Of a stretch of DNA of 64,000 nt, positions 8,482 to 16,025 are shown in pieces (positions within the stretch are counted from its first letter, which is position 1; each line of letters opens with the position of its first letter). The notes under the pieces were generated by a model. That model saw nothing but the letters and a program-made list of their open reading frames with translations. It made no database searches and was not told the DNA's origin. The DNA comes from JAUSIF01 sp040901465 (GTDB lineage: Bacteria > Pseudomonadota > Alphaproteobacteria > Rhizobiales > Xanthobacteraceae): NCBI GenBank assembly GCA_040901465.1, contig JBBDYN010000015.1:62001-126000 (forward strand). The letters are read 5' to 3'. The position numbers and the translations under genes are program-made.

Positions 8482-8991
8482 TCAAATTGTTGCCGGCGGC
8501 CACACGCGCCGAGCCCCACGAACTGTCTGGGATATACACATTGCTCCACGTTCGTTTCTTGATCGCGAACCGGGCGCGACTAGGCCTTCACGCACGGCGT
8601 CTCGCTCCGCTCTCCAGATTTCGATCGCTTCGAACGTAGACTTGTCAAGAAGCACCAGCAGCACCGCTTCAAAATCACCTTCGCATTTTATCCTCGGCAC
8701 TCGTGCTTTGCAGCGATTTGTCGGCAGAACCGCGCGCCCCTTTATTTGAAATCGCTCTCGGACGCCAGCTGCATCATGGAAGGCGTCGAAGAATGGCGTG
8801 CGTGCGTCGGCAAGCGTGAGCCCAAGCTTTTCGGCAGCCTCATACTCCGCGACTTCGCCGGTTACTCCCAGCGGCTTGCCAGTCAGCCTGTAATACTCGG
8901 CGGCAAGTTGCTTCGCCTGTCGCAACAGCAATCTTACTGCCTGCTGAGCGGCCGCGGATTCTGTCGGACTGGTTCTTGTTACGTCGCTCAC
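8482..8991 (-). CDS. Unknown protein with a PD-(D/E)XK-like motif, inserted between purQ and purL
   Basis: A 169-residue protein of unknown function. The GTG start at 8991 overlaps the purQ stop as GTGA, which implies translational coupling. The stop lies 14 bp before purL. Residues 46-84 contain E46, then FFDAF with D69, then FQIKGR with K84, an arrangement like a PD-(D/E)XK nuclease site with Gln in the (D/E) position. A predicted helix rich in Ala, Gln and Arg precedes it. Hand-counted GC over 8581-8940 is 206 of 360 (57 per cent), visibly below the flanking pur genes, which suggests recent acquisition. Similar short solitary proteins exist in databases as DUFs, but I cannot name the family with confidence. 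A longer frame to 9153 runs through purQ and is rejected. Confidence 0.72.
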   Translation of the reverse strand: MSDVTRTSPTESAAAQQAVRLLLRQAKQLAAEYYRLTGKPLGVTGEVAEYEAAEKLGLTLADARTPFFDAFHDAAGVRERFQIKGRAVLPTNRCKARVPRIKCEGDFEAVLLVLLDKSTFEAIEIWRAERDAVREGLVAPGSRSRNERGAMCISQTVRGARRVWPPATI

Positions 8992-9686
8992 GCGGCTTCC
9001 AGCGTCCCCTTGATGCTTTCGAAAAAGCCGCGGCCGTCGGCCGGGCCGACGATCGGATCCACGTGATTTTCCGGATGCGGCATCAGGCCAAGGACATTGA
9101 ATTGCTCGGACAGAATTCCGGCGACGGCATTGGTGGAGCCGTTGTGATTCCACTTCGGGTCGAGATTGCCTTCAGGAGACGTGTAGCGGAACAGCACGCG
9201 ACCGTCGCCTTCGAGCCGCGCGATTGTTTTCGCGTCGGCGATATAATTGCCTTCACCGTGGGCAACCGGCACGCGGATCACGTCGCCGGCATTGTAGCGG
9301 CGCGAGAACGGCGTGTCGGAGCGCTCGACGCGCAAATAGACTTCCTTGCACATGAATTTCAGCGCGGCATTGCGCATGAGCACGCCGGGCAGGAGCCCGG
9401 CCTCGCACAGGATCTGAAATCCGTTGCAGATTCCGAGCACGAGTCCGCCCTTTTGCGCGTGGGCGCGCACGGCTTGCATGATCGGAGCGCGCGCGGCAAT
9501 CGCCCCGCAGCGCAGATAGTCGCCATAGGAAAATCCGCCCGGCAGCACCACGAGATCGACGCCCTTCGGGAGCTCGGTGTCGGCGTGCCAGACTGTTGCG
9601 GGCCGTTTGCCTGTCACGAGGGTGATTGCGCGTGCGACGTCGCCTTCTCTGTTTGATCCGGGGAAAACGATGACGACTGAATTCAT
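8988..9686 (-). CDS. purQ: Phosphoribosylformylglycinamidine synthase subunit PurQ (glutaminase)
   Basis: Class I glutamine amidotransferase that supplies ammonia to PurL. 232 residues. The oxyanion loop is VVLPGGFSYGDYLRCG, and the nucleophile C87 sits in LGICNGFQIL. The catalytic His region HPENHVDP is near the C-terminus. It lies 10 bp downstream of an exported protein gene and overlaps the nuclease-like gene by 4 bp (GTGA). Confidence 0.98.
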   Translation of the reverse strand: MNSVVIVFPGSNREGDVARAITLVTGKRPATVWHADTELPKGVDLVVLPGGFSYGDYLRCGAIAARAPIMQAVRAHAQKGGLVLGICNGFQILCEAGLLPGVLMRNAALKFMCKEVYLRVERSDTPFSRRYNAGDVIRVPVAHGEGNYIADAKTIARLEGDGRVLFRYTSPEGNLDPKWNHNGSTNAVAGILSEQFNVLGLMPHPENHVDPIVGPADGRGFFESIKGTLEAA

Positions 9687-9696
9687 GTCGGCGAAA

Positions 9697-10323
9697 TCAG
9701 ATCGTAGTGCCGGAAGGCTTCTTCTGGGCGGGCGGACCTTCCTCGAACTGCATGCCGCCGATGAAGGCGTCCGCCGTGTCCTTCACCAGCGCCTCGTTGG
9801 GCGAAGTTACTTCGATGCGGATCATCGCCGGCCCGGCGAAGATGAGCGTCGTTCCTTTGAACACCACTGAGTTCGCGCGAGAATACTTCGTCAGGTTCGT
9901 CACCGCCGGAAAGCCGTGGAAGGTCGCGGTCTCGCTCACGATTGTCTCGATCTTCTCGGCACCGTCGGAAATGATCTCACGCGCGGCGCTCGCGGCGCGG
10001 GCCGCTTTCGGAAGATCGACGGTAGCGAGCTTTTCCAGCGCCTGCGGATTGGGATTGCGCGTTGGGCTACGCGAAGCGGCAATCGAGACGCGCAAAGTGT
10101 CGGGGCAGGCGAGCGGTTTGCAAGTGTAAAGCGTCTTCGCGGTCTTCGTGTCGCGCTGCACGTTCCACTTGGCCGGTTCCGGCGGACGCATGTTCAGCCG
10201 GAAGGTGCCCGGCTTCAGCGGCTCCTTGCTGTCGAGGTTCTGGGCGCTGGCGGCCGTGACCCCGTGGATCGCGGGCAAAAGCGCGACGAAGCAGGCGAGG
10301 GACAATGTCAATCTGCGCAACAT
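9697..10323 (-). CDS. Exported protein of unknown function inside the purine operon
   Basis: A 208-residue protein with a clear signal peptide (basic MLRRLTLS, hydrophobic core LACFVALLPAIHGVT, cleavage near ASAQ). The mature part begins with a Pro-rich segment (GTFRLNMRPPEPAKWNV), has a cysteine pair in YTCKPLACPDT, and ends in a beta-rich region (VVFKGTTLIFAGPAMIRIEV) and a Pro/Lys tail. I do not recognise the family. It sits 17 bp after purS and 10 bp before purQ, co-oriented, so it is co-transcribed with purine genes, although a periplasmic protein has no obvious role there. Confidence 0.8.
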   Translation of the reverse strand: MLRRLTLSLACFVALLPAIHGVTAASAQNLDSKEPLKPGTFRLNMRPPEPAKWNVQRDTKTAKTLYTCKPLACPDTLRVSIAASRSPTRNPNPQALEKLATVDLPKAARAASAAREIISDGAEKIETIVSETATFHGFPAVTNLTKYSRANSVVFKGTTLIFAGPAMIRIEVTSPNEALVKDTADAFIGGMQFEEGPPAQKKPSGTTI

Positions 10324-10340
10324 GCGACTCGCTCTCGGTG

Positions 10341-10583
10341 CTAGCCCAGCAGCTCCACGCGATAATTCTCGATCACGGTATTGGCAAGGAGCTTCTCGCA
10401 CGCGCTCTTCAGCGCGGCCTCGGCCTTGACGTGGTCGCTCGCGGTAAGTTCCACGTCGAACACCTTGCCCTGGCGGACGCTTGCCACGCCCTCGACGCCG
10501 AGCGACTTCAGTGCGCCTTCGATCGCCTTGCCCTGGGGGTCGAGCACACCGGATTTCAACGTGACGGTGACGCGCGCCTTCAT
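10341..10583 (-). CDS. purS: Phosphoribosylformylglycinamidine synthase subunit PurS
   Basis: The 80-residue structural subunit that bridges PurQ and PurL. Family signatures are visible: VTVTLKSGVLDPQGKAIEGA at the start, LGVEGVASVRQGKVFDVEL in the middle, and the VIENYRVELLG end. The ATG at 10583 gives the exact family start. It is 100 bp after purC. Confidence 0.97.
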   Translation of the reverse strand: MKARVTVTLKSGVLDPQGKAIEGALKSLGVEGVASVRQGKVFDVELTASDHVKAEAALKSACEKLLANTVIENYRVELLG

Positions 10584-10683
10584 GGTCTGCGGGTCCGAAT
10601 AGATGCGGCAAGCGCCGCCAACCGTGCGCTCCCGGGTCGAGGCGCGCACGAGATTTTTTCGCGCGCGAGCGGCACGGGACAGA

Positions 10684-11451
10684 TCAACTCTTGACGAGAA
10701 TAGGGCCGGTGCCCTGCACCGGTTCGTTCTCCGCCATCACGCCGAGACGGCGCGCGACTTCGGTATAAGCCTCGATCAGCCCGCCGAGATCGCGGCGGAA
10801 GCGGTCCTTGTCGAGCTTCTCGTTGGTCTTCATGTCCCACAGCCGGCACGTGTCGGGGCTGATCTCGTCGGCCACCACGACGCGCATCATGTCGTTTTCC
10901 CAAAGGCGACCGCACTCCATCTTGAAGTCAATGAGACGGATGCCGACGCCGAGGAAGAGGCCGGTGAGGAAATCGTTGACGCGGATCGCGAGCGCTATGA
11001 TGTCATCGATTTCCTGCGTCGTGGCCCAGCCGAAGGCGGTGATGTGTTCCTCGGAGACCATCGGGTCGCCGAGCTGATCGTTCTTGTAATAAAATTCGAT
11101 AATCGAGCGCGGCAACTGCGTACCTTCCTCGATGCCGAGTCGAGTGGCGAGCGAGCCCGCGGCGACATTGCGCACGACTACTTCGAGCGGAATGATCTCG
11201 ACTTCGCGGATCAATTGCTCGCGCATGTTGAGCCGGCGGATAAAGTGCGTCGGCACGCCGATGTCGTTCAGCCGCTGGAAAACGTACTCGGAGATGCGGT
11301 TGTTGAGCACGCCCTTGCCGTCCACCACCTCGTGCTTCTTGTTGTTGAAGGCGGTGGCGTCGTCCTTGAAATGTTGAATCAGGGTCGCGGGCTCCGGCCC
11401 CTCGTAGAGGATTTTCGCCTTGCCCTCGTAGATGCGACGACGTCGGCTCAT
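10684..11451 (-). CDS. purC: SAICAR synthase
   Basis: Ligates aspartate to CAIR in purine synthesis. The 255-residue protein has the N-terminal YEGKAKILYEGPEP nucleotide loop, HEVVDGKGVLNNRISEY, and the signatures VVVRNVAAGSLATRLGIEEG and LIDFKMECGR. The ATG at 11451 is preferred. An in-frame ATG ten codons upstream (MDFLKPRYTP) would also be possible. It is the first gene of the minus-strand purine operon. About 390 bp without a gene separate it from DUF1476. Confidence 0.97.
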   Translation of the reverse strand: MSRRRRIYEGKAKILYEGPEPATLIQHFKDDATAFNNKKHEVVDGKGVLNNRISEYVFQRLNDIGVPTHFIRRLNMREQLIREVEIIPLEVVVRNVAAGSLATRLGIEEGTQLPRSIIEFYYKNDQLGDPMVSEEHITAFGWATTQEIDDIIALAIRVNDFLTGLFLGVGIRLIDFKMECGRLWENDMMRVVVADEISPDTCRLWDMKTNEKLDKDRFRRDLGGLIEAYTEVARRLGVMAENEPVQGTGPILVKS

Positions 11452-11839
11452 GGGGGTGTACCGTGGTTTCAGGAAATCCATTGATCGCGAGGACTCCGGT
11501 GAGTTTCACCCGCGGGAAGCGTGTAGCGGGACGCGACACGGCCCACCCAGGGCAAATTCGCTGCGCTGAACCGGCCGAAACGCGACACTAGCCGATCGAT
11601 TCCACCAGCACAATGCAACGCCTGTGGGCAGCGCGCCGCAGGCGCTGTCACAATCGGGGCCGGGCGCGGCGCGAGGCGGCGGTCCGATTCGCATCCGGAG
11701 TCGCGAGGCCACGGGTGCTATTCGGGCCGCGTGGTTCCGCCGCGGCCCGGAGACTGTTGCTCGGGCCGCGGCCGCCCTATATGCAAGAAATCACGGCGCG
11801 GGTTTTTTCCCGGCCGCTCTTGCGTGGAGCAACCAGCCA
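11452..11839. other. Divergent intergenic region between purC and DUF1476
   Basis: 388 bp with no convincing gene. It must carry the purC operon promoter leftwards and the DUF1476 promoter rightwards. A perfect 9-bp inverted repeat (CGGGCCGCG at 11723-11731 and CGCGGCCCG at 11741-11749) lies about 90 bp before DUF1476. I found no purine riboswitch and no PurR-like operator that I could defend. Confidence 0.6.
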
Positions 11840-12166
11840 ATGACCACCTTCGACAAGCGCGAGGAAGGCTTCGAGAAAAAATTCGCACACGACGAGGAGT
11901 TGCGCTTCAAGGCGATGGCCCGGCGCAACAAGTTGCTGGGTGTTTGGACGGCTGGGAAGCTCGGGCTCTCCGGCGCGGAGGCCGACGCCTATGCCAAGAC
12001 GGTCGTGCTCGCGGATTTCGAGGGGCCGGGCGAGGAAGACGTATTCAAGAAAGTGCGTTCGGATCTAGACGCGAAGGGTCTGAAGTCGGTCTCGGATCAG
12101 GAGATCCGCAATGCGATGGACGATCTGCTGGCCAAGGCGGTCGAAGAGATCAAAGCCGGCCGCTGA
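11840..12166 (+). CDS. DUF1476 family protein, F1-ATPase inhibitor zeta-like
   Basis: A 108-residue, mostly helical, charged protein (MTTFDKREEGFEKKFAHDEE, then LRFKAMARRNKLLGVW). It matches DUF1476, whose Paracoccus denitrificans member is the zeta subunit that inhibits F1-ATPase through its N-terminal segment. The N-terminal charged helix thought to enter the catalytic interface is present. The frame is open far upstream, but only the ATG at 11840 fits. Role by family; inhibition in this organism is inference. Confidence 0.92.
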   Translation: MTTFDKREEGFEKKFAHDEELRFKAMARRNKLLGVWTAGKLGLSGAEADAYAKTVVLADFEGPGEEDVFKKVRSDLDAKGLKSVSDQEIRNAMDDLLAKAVEEIKAGR

Positions 12167-12350
12167 GCGTACTCGGTGGCAAAGGATCAGGCGAAACAAT
12201 TCGTCGATTTTCTGGGCGCGCCGCGCCGAAAAATTTCCCGAAGCTGTTCGATTGTTGCGGACGTCGGGGCAGGGGCTCGCCACTTATCGTAGGCGCGCGT
12301 TTCGCTGAACAAACGTTCATCTAGATTGCCGAACTTTAAGGTCGCGACAC

Positions 12351-12376
12351 GGAACAAGCGCGCTACACGTGGCGTT
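12351..12376 (+). promoter_or_regulatory. EcfG-type general stress promoter
   Basis: GGAAC (12351-12355), a 17-base spacer, then CGTT (12373-12376). This is an exact match to the alphaproteobacterial EcfG consensus GGAAC-N16/17-CGTT. The gene start is 31 bp after the -10 element. Confidence 0.8.
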
Positions 12377-12407
12377 CGCCATTGGGGCGTGAACGCAGGA
12401 GCGTCAG

Positions 12408-13409
12408 ATGTTGCCGCGTTGGAAATCGATCGCATTCGCCGCCGGGATACTGGGAATGACCGGGACTGCGGCCTACGCGTTTCAGGCGCAAGTCGGCGCC
12501 AACGCTAATCTGCGGTGGGGACCCGGACTGGAATATCCAATTCAGGTCACGATCCCCGGCGGAAGCATCGTCGACGTCGAGGAATGCAGCAACCAATGGT
12601 GCTTCTCGCGCTGGTACGATTATGAAGGATTTATCTACCGTCCGTTGCTCGCGCTCGGCGGCGGAGTGACCGTGCCGTACGTCGCGAGTTTCCCCGACTA
12701 CGAGTATTACAACGGCTATATCTACGGCCCGACCTACGTCTTCCGCTATTACAGCAACTTCCACAGCCGCCGCGAGTCTCGCGTCGCACATCACTCACGC
12801 GCGGAGTCGCGCGCGGACAACCATTCCAAGCGAGAGTCCCGTCTGGCGCATCGAAGCAACGCGTCGAAGGACGCCCGGCACAGTGTGCGCGAGACCAAGG
12901 CCGAATACGCGGACCGCAAGGACAAGGCAGTGCCGGAGGCGGTGCGGCGCAAGGAGCAGATGGAGCGTAGCAAGGAACGCGTAGAGGACAGGAAAGAGCG
13001 GCGCGAGGACCGTGCCGATGATCGTCGCGAGCAGCTGATCGAGCAGCGCAAGCAGAAAGCCGAGCAGTCGAAGCAGCGCGTCGAGCAGCGACAGACCGAG
13101 CGCCGCGAAAATCTGCAGCAACGGCGGACCGAACAGCGGCAGAATGTGCAGCAACGGCGCACCGAGCAACGGCAGAACGTGCAGCAGCAGCAGATCGAGC
13201 GGCGCGAAGTGGTGCAGCAGCGCCGAGTCGAACGCCCGCGGCAGATCCAGCAGCGGCGCGAGGTGCAACGTCAGGAACGCCAGGTCCGGCCGCAACAGCA
13301 GGCGCGTCCGCCGCGCGCGGTTCAACGGCAGGCGCCTCAGCGGCAGCAGGGTCGATCAGAAGGTCGGCGCGAGTCAGAAGGCCGGCGCGAGCGGGGCGAC
13401 AGGAGCTGA
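12408..13409 (+). CDS. Exported SH3-domain protein with long Arg/Gln-rich repetitive tail
   Basis: A 333-residue protein with a signal peptide (MLPRWKSIAFAAGILGMTG, cleavage near AYA-FQA). A bacterial SH3 domain follows (ANLRWGPGLEYPIQVTIPGG, then DVEECSNQWCFSRWYDYEGF with a cysteine pair). A Tyr-rich linker comes next, then from about residue 120 a highly basic, low-complexity tail. The tail repeats units such as QQRRTEQRQNV and is dominated by Arg, Gln and Glu, so it should form long charged helix or disordered structure in the periplasm. Binding to peptidoglycan or another polyanion is plausible but unproven. An EcfG-type promoter precedes it, and the next gene encodes a related SH3 protein. 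Confidence 0.85.
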   Translation: MLPRWKSIAFAAGILGMTGTAAYAFQAQVGANANLRWGPGLEYPIQVTIPGGSIVDVEECSNQWCFSRWYDYEGFIYRPLLALGGGVTVPYVASFPDYEYYNGYIYGPTYVFRYYSNFHSRRESRVAHHSRAESRADNHSKRESRLAHRSNASKDARHSVRETKAEYADRKDKAVPEAVRRKEQMERSKERVEDRKERREDRADDRREQLIEQRKQKAEQSKQRVEQRQTERRENLQQRRTEQRQNVQQRRTEQRQNVQQQQIERREVVQQRRVERPRQIQQRREVQRQERQVRPQQQARPPRAVQRQAPQRQQGRSEGRRESEGRRERGDRS

Positions 13410-13488
13410 GGCCGACGCAGTGAATTGATCGAGGGAGGCGGCGTTGTGGCGCTGCCTCCCTTCGTTTGCTTGCTGCAATCCGTTGCCG

Positions 13489-13514
13489 GGAACCAGCGTT
13501 GGCTGCCCTGCGTT
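13489..13514 (+). promoter_or_regulatory. EcfG-type general stress promoter
   Basis: GGAAC (13489-13493), a 17-base spacer, then CGTT (13511-13514). Exact consensus match. The SH3 gene start is 36 bp after the -10 element. Confidence 0.8.
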
Positions 13515-13550
13515 TTCATCCAGGGTGGCGCCATTCACAGGAGACGGATC

Positions 13551-13949
13551 ATGACGTCTCAGCTTGGAACCGCGCTTCTCGGCGCGAGCTTTCTCGGTCT
13601 AACGGCCGCGGTCGCCTTGGCGGCACCGGCGACGGTCGAGCGGGCTTCCAATTTGCACAGCGGCCCGGGAATCAATCATCGGGTGGAGGCCGTGGTGCCG
13701 GCGGGCGCGCCGATCGAAGTGTTGGATTGCCAACGTGGGTGGTGCGCAGCGGCTTACGGACCCGAGCAGGGCTTCATCGCGCGCAGCCTTGTTGAGTTTC
13801 GTGGCGCGCGTACCAGTGTGATCCGGCCCGGCATCGTCGTCGGGCCGCGCTATGGTTATTACGATCCGCATCCGCAACGCTACTCGTACTATCAGCGCTC
13901 GCCCCGCCCGTATTATTCGCCGAGCGTGAGCTATTGGTTCGATTTTTGA
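13551..13949 (+). CDS. Small exported SH3-domain protein
   Basis: 132 residues. Signal peptide MTSQLGTALLGASFLGL to cleavage near ALA-APA. An SH3 domain follows (VERASNLHSGPGINHRVEAV, VLDCQRGWCAAAYGPEQGF), again with a cysteine pair six residues apart. The end is Tyr/Pro-rich (RYSYYQRSPRPYYSP). The same SH3 core and cysteine spacing as the preceding gene suggest a paralogue without the basic tail. The ATG at 13551 follows AGGAGACGG. It has its own EcfG-type promoter, so it is probably a stress-induced envelope protein. Function unknown. Confidence 0.85.
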   Translation: MTSQLGTALLGASFLGLTAAVALAAPATVERASNLHSGPGINHRVEAVVPAGAPIEVLDCQRGWCAAAYGPEQGFIARSLVEFRGARTSVIRPGIVVGPRYGYYDPHPQRYSYYQRSPRPYYSPSVSYWFDF

Positions 13950-13997
13950 AGTAGCGACTACGGCTGAAACCGCGGCGCAATTGCTTGCACCGCCGTT

Positions 13998-15308
13998 TCA
14001 ACCGCGCGAGCCGAACACGCGCCCGAAGATCGTGTCGACCTGCGCCAGGTGATGTTTGAGATCGAAGCAGGCAGCGATCTCTTTCTTCGATAAATGCTTG
14101 CCGATCTCAAGATCGGCTTCAATGAGCGACCGGAAATCAGCCTTTTCGGTCCAAACCTTCATCGCATTCTTCTGCACGAGCGCGTAGGCGTCCTCGCGGG
14201 CGAGGCCCTTCCTGGCGAGCGCCAAGAGCAAGTCCTCGGAATGGATGAGGCCGCCGAGCTGATCCAGATTTCGCTTCATGTTCTCGGGATAGACGATCAG
14301 CTTGTCGACCACGTCGGCGAGGCGCGCGAGCGCGAAGTCGAGGGTCACGGTCGTATCGGGGCCGATCATGCGCTCGACCGAAGAATGCGAGATGTCGCGC
14401 TCGTGCCAGAGCGCCACGTTCTCGAGTGCCGGTGTAACGGCTGCGCGCACCACGCGAGCGAGCCCGGTGAGATTTTCCGTGAGCACCGGATTGCGCTTGT
14501 GCGGCATGGCCGAGGAGCCCTTCTGGCCGGCGGCGAAATATTCCTCGGCTTCGCGCACCTCGGTGCGCTGCAGGTGACGGATTTCGGTGGCGAGACGCTC
14601 GACGGAGGAGGCGATCACGCCGAGGGTGGCGAAGAACATGGCGTGGCGGTCGCGCGGGATTACCTGGGTCGAGACCGGCTCCGGCTCGAGACCGAGTTTC
14701 TTCGCGACATGGGCCTCCACGCGCGGATCGACATGCGCGAACGTGCCGACCGCGCCGGAGATGGCGCAGGTGGCGATCTCGCGCCGCGCCGCCGCAAGGC
14801 GCGCACGGGCGCGCGAGAATTCGGCGTAGGCAGCGGTGAGCTTCAGCCCGAAGGTCGTGGGCTCCGCGTGGACGCCGTGCGAGCGGCCAACGCACGCGGT
14901 GTTCTTGTGCTCGAGCGCGCGGCGCTTGAGCGCGCCGAGCAGCCGATCGAGATCGGCGTCGAGCAAGTCGGCAGCGCGCGTGAGCTGAACCGCAAAACAA
15001 GTGTCGAGAACGTCCGAAGACGTCATGCCGAGATGCACGAAGCGCGCCTCGGGTCCGACGATCTCGGCGAGATGCGTGAGGAAGGCGATGACGTCGTGGC
15101 GCGCCTCGCGCTCGATCGCGTCGATGCGGGCGACGTCGAACTTTGCCGTCTTGCCCTTGTCCCAGATTTTCTTCGCGGCCTCCTTGGGGATCAAGCCGAG
15201 CTCGGCCATGGCTTCGGCAGCGTAGGCCTCGATCTCGAACCAGATGCGGAATTTTGTCTCGGGAGACCAGATCGCGGCGGCCTCGGGCCGGCTGTAGCGC
15301 GGGATCAT
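13998..15308 (-). CDS. purB: Adenylosuccinate lyase
   Basis: Cleaves SAICAR and adenylosuccinate in purine synthesis. 436 residues starting MIPRYSRPEAAAIWSPETKF. The superfamily signature is intact: GSSAMPHKRNPVL, with the HLGMTSSDVLDT substrate loop and the catalytic His in GRSHGVHAEPTTFG. The ATG at 15308 is chosen; the frame is open upstream into rpe. The rpe stop lies one base away, so rpe and purB form a tight pair. Confidence 0.97.
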   Translation of the reverse strand: MIPRYSRPEAAAIWSPETKFRIWFEIEAYAAEAMAELGLIPKEAAKKIWDKGKTAKFDVARIDAIEREARHDVIAFLTHLAEIVGPEARFVHLGMTSSDVLDTCFAVQLTRAADLLDADLDRLLGALKRRALEHKNTACVGRSHGVHAEPTTFGLKLTAAYAEFSRARARLAAARREIATCAISGAVGTFAHVDPRVEAHVAKKLGLEPEPVSTQVIPRDRHAMFFATLGVIASSVERLATEIRHLQRTEVREAEEYFAAGQKGSSAMPHKRNPVLTENLTGLARVVRAAVTPALENVALWHERDISHSSVERMIGPDTTVTLDFALARLADVVDKLIVYPENMKRNLDQLGGLIHSEDLLLALARKGLAREDAYALVQKNAMKVWTEKADFRSLIEADLEIGKHLSKKEIAACFDLKHHLAQVDTIFGRVFGSRG

Positions 15309-15309
15309 C

Positions 15310-15999
15310 CTAAGCCGCTTCACCGCGGGCGAGTGCCGCCGCGTTGCGGATCGCGGAAATGTTCTTGCGATAAATCTCGGGCTTGCCACCCTTGAATACG
15401 GCCGAGCCTGCGACAAGAACATTCGCGCCGGCCGCGACAACCGCGGGCGCGGTCTCGGGCGTGATGCCGCCGTCAACCTCGAGATCGATCGGCCGGGCGC
15501 CGATCATTTGTCGCAGCGCGCGGATCTTGTCGATCATCGCCGGAATGAAGGATTGCCCGCCGAAGCCGGGATTGACCGTCATCGCCAGGACGAGGTCGAC
15601 CTTGTCGAGCACATGCTCGATCGTGTTCTCGTGCGTCGCCGGATTGAGCGCTACGCCGGCGCGCTTGCCGAGCGCGCGGATAACCGAGAGCGAGCGCTCC
15701 AGATGCGGGCCCGCCTCGGGATGGATCGTGATCACGTCGGCGCCGGCCTTGGCGAAGGCTTCGAGATATGGATCGGCCGGCGCGATCATCAGGTGGACGT
15801 CGAGCGGTTTCTTGGTCATGGGGCGGATTGCCCGCACGACAGCCGGGCCCATGGAAATGTTCGGCACGAAGTGCCCGTCCATGACGTCGACGTGGATCCA
15901 GTCGGCGCCGGCGGTTTCCACGGCGCGCACTTCGTCGCCGAGGCGCGCGAAATCCGCGGCCAAGATCGAGGGCGCGACGAGCAGGGGACGACTCGGCAT
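15310..15999 (-). CDS. rpe: Ribulose-phosphate 3-epimerase
   Basis: Interconverts ribulose-5-P and xylulose-5-P in the pentose phosphate and Calvin pathways. The TIM-barrel motifs are all visible: APSILAADFARLGDEV, WIHVDVMDGHFVPNISMGP, VNPGFGGQSFIP and LEVDGGITPETA. The 229-residue form starting MPSRPLLV at 15999 matches the usual length; an ATG at 16029 would add ten residues. It sits between the transporter gene and purB on the same strand. Confidence 0.96.
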   Translation of the reverse strand: MPSRPLLVAPSILAADFARLGDEVRAVETAGADWIHVDVMDGHFVPNISMGPAVVRAIRPMTKKPLDVHLMIAPADPYLEAFAKAGADVITIHPEAGPHLERSLSVIRALGKRAGVALNPATHENTIEHVLDKVDLVLAMTVNPGFGGQSFIPAMIDKIRALRQMIGARPIDLEVDGGITPETAPAVVAAGANVLVAGSAVFKGGKPEIYRKNISAIRNAAALARGEAA

Positions 16000-16025
16000 G
16001 GCTATCCGCCCCGCAGGTACCACGC

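Noticed and set aside
7193..8749. 518-residue frame antisense to purL
   Set aside because: Shadow of purL on the opposite strand; no family similarity seen.
8992..9153. N-terminal extension of the nuclease-like gene through purQ
   Set aside because: It is purQ read in another frame; the GTG at 8991 overlaps the purQ stop and fits coupling.
11452..11839. Purine riboswitch or PurR box before purC
   Set aside because: No matching secondary structure or palindrome with conserved bases could be found by eye; only a GC-rich inverted repeat is present.
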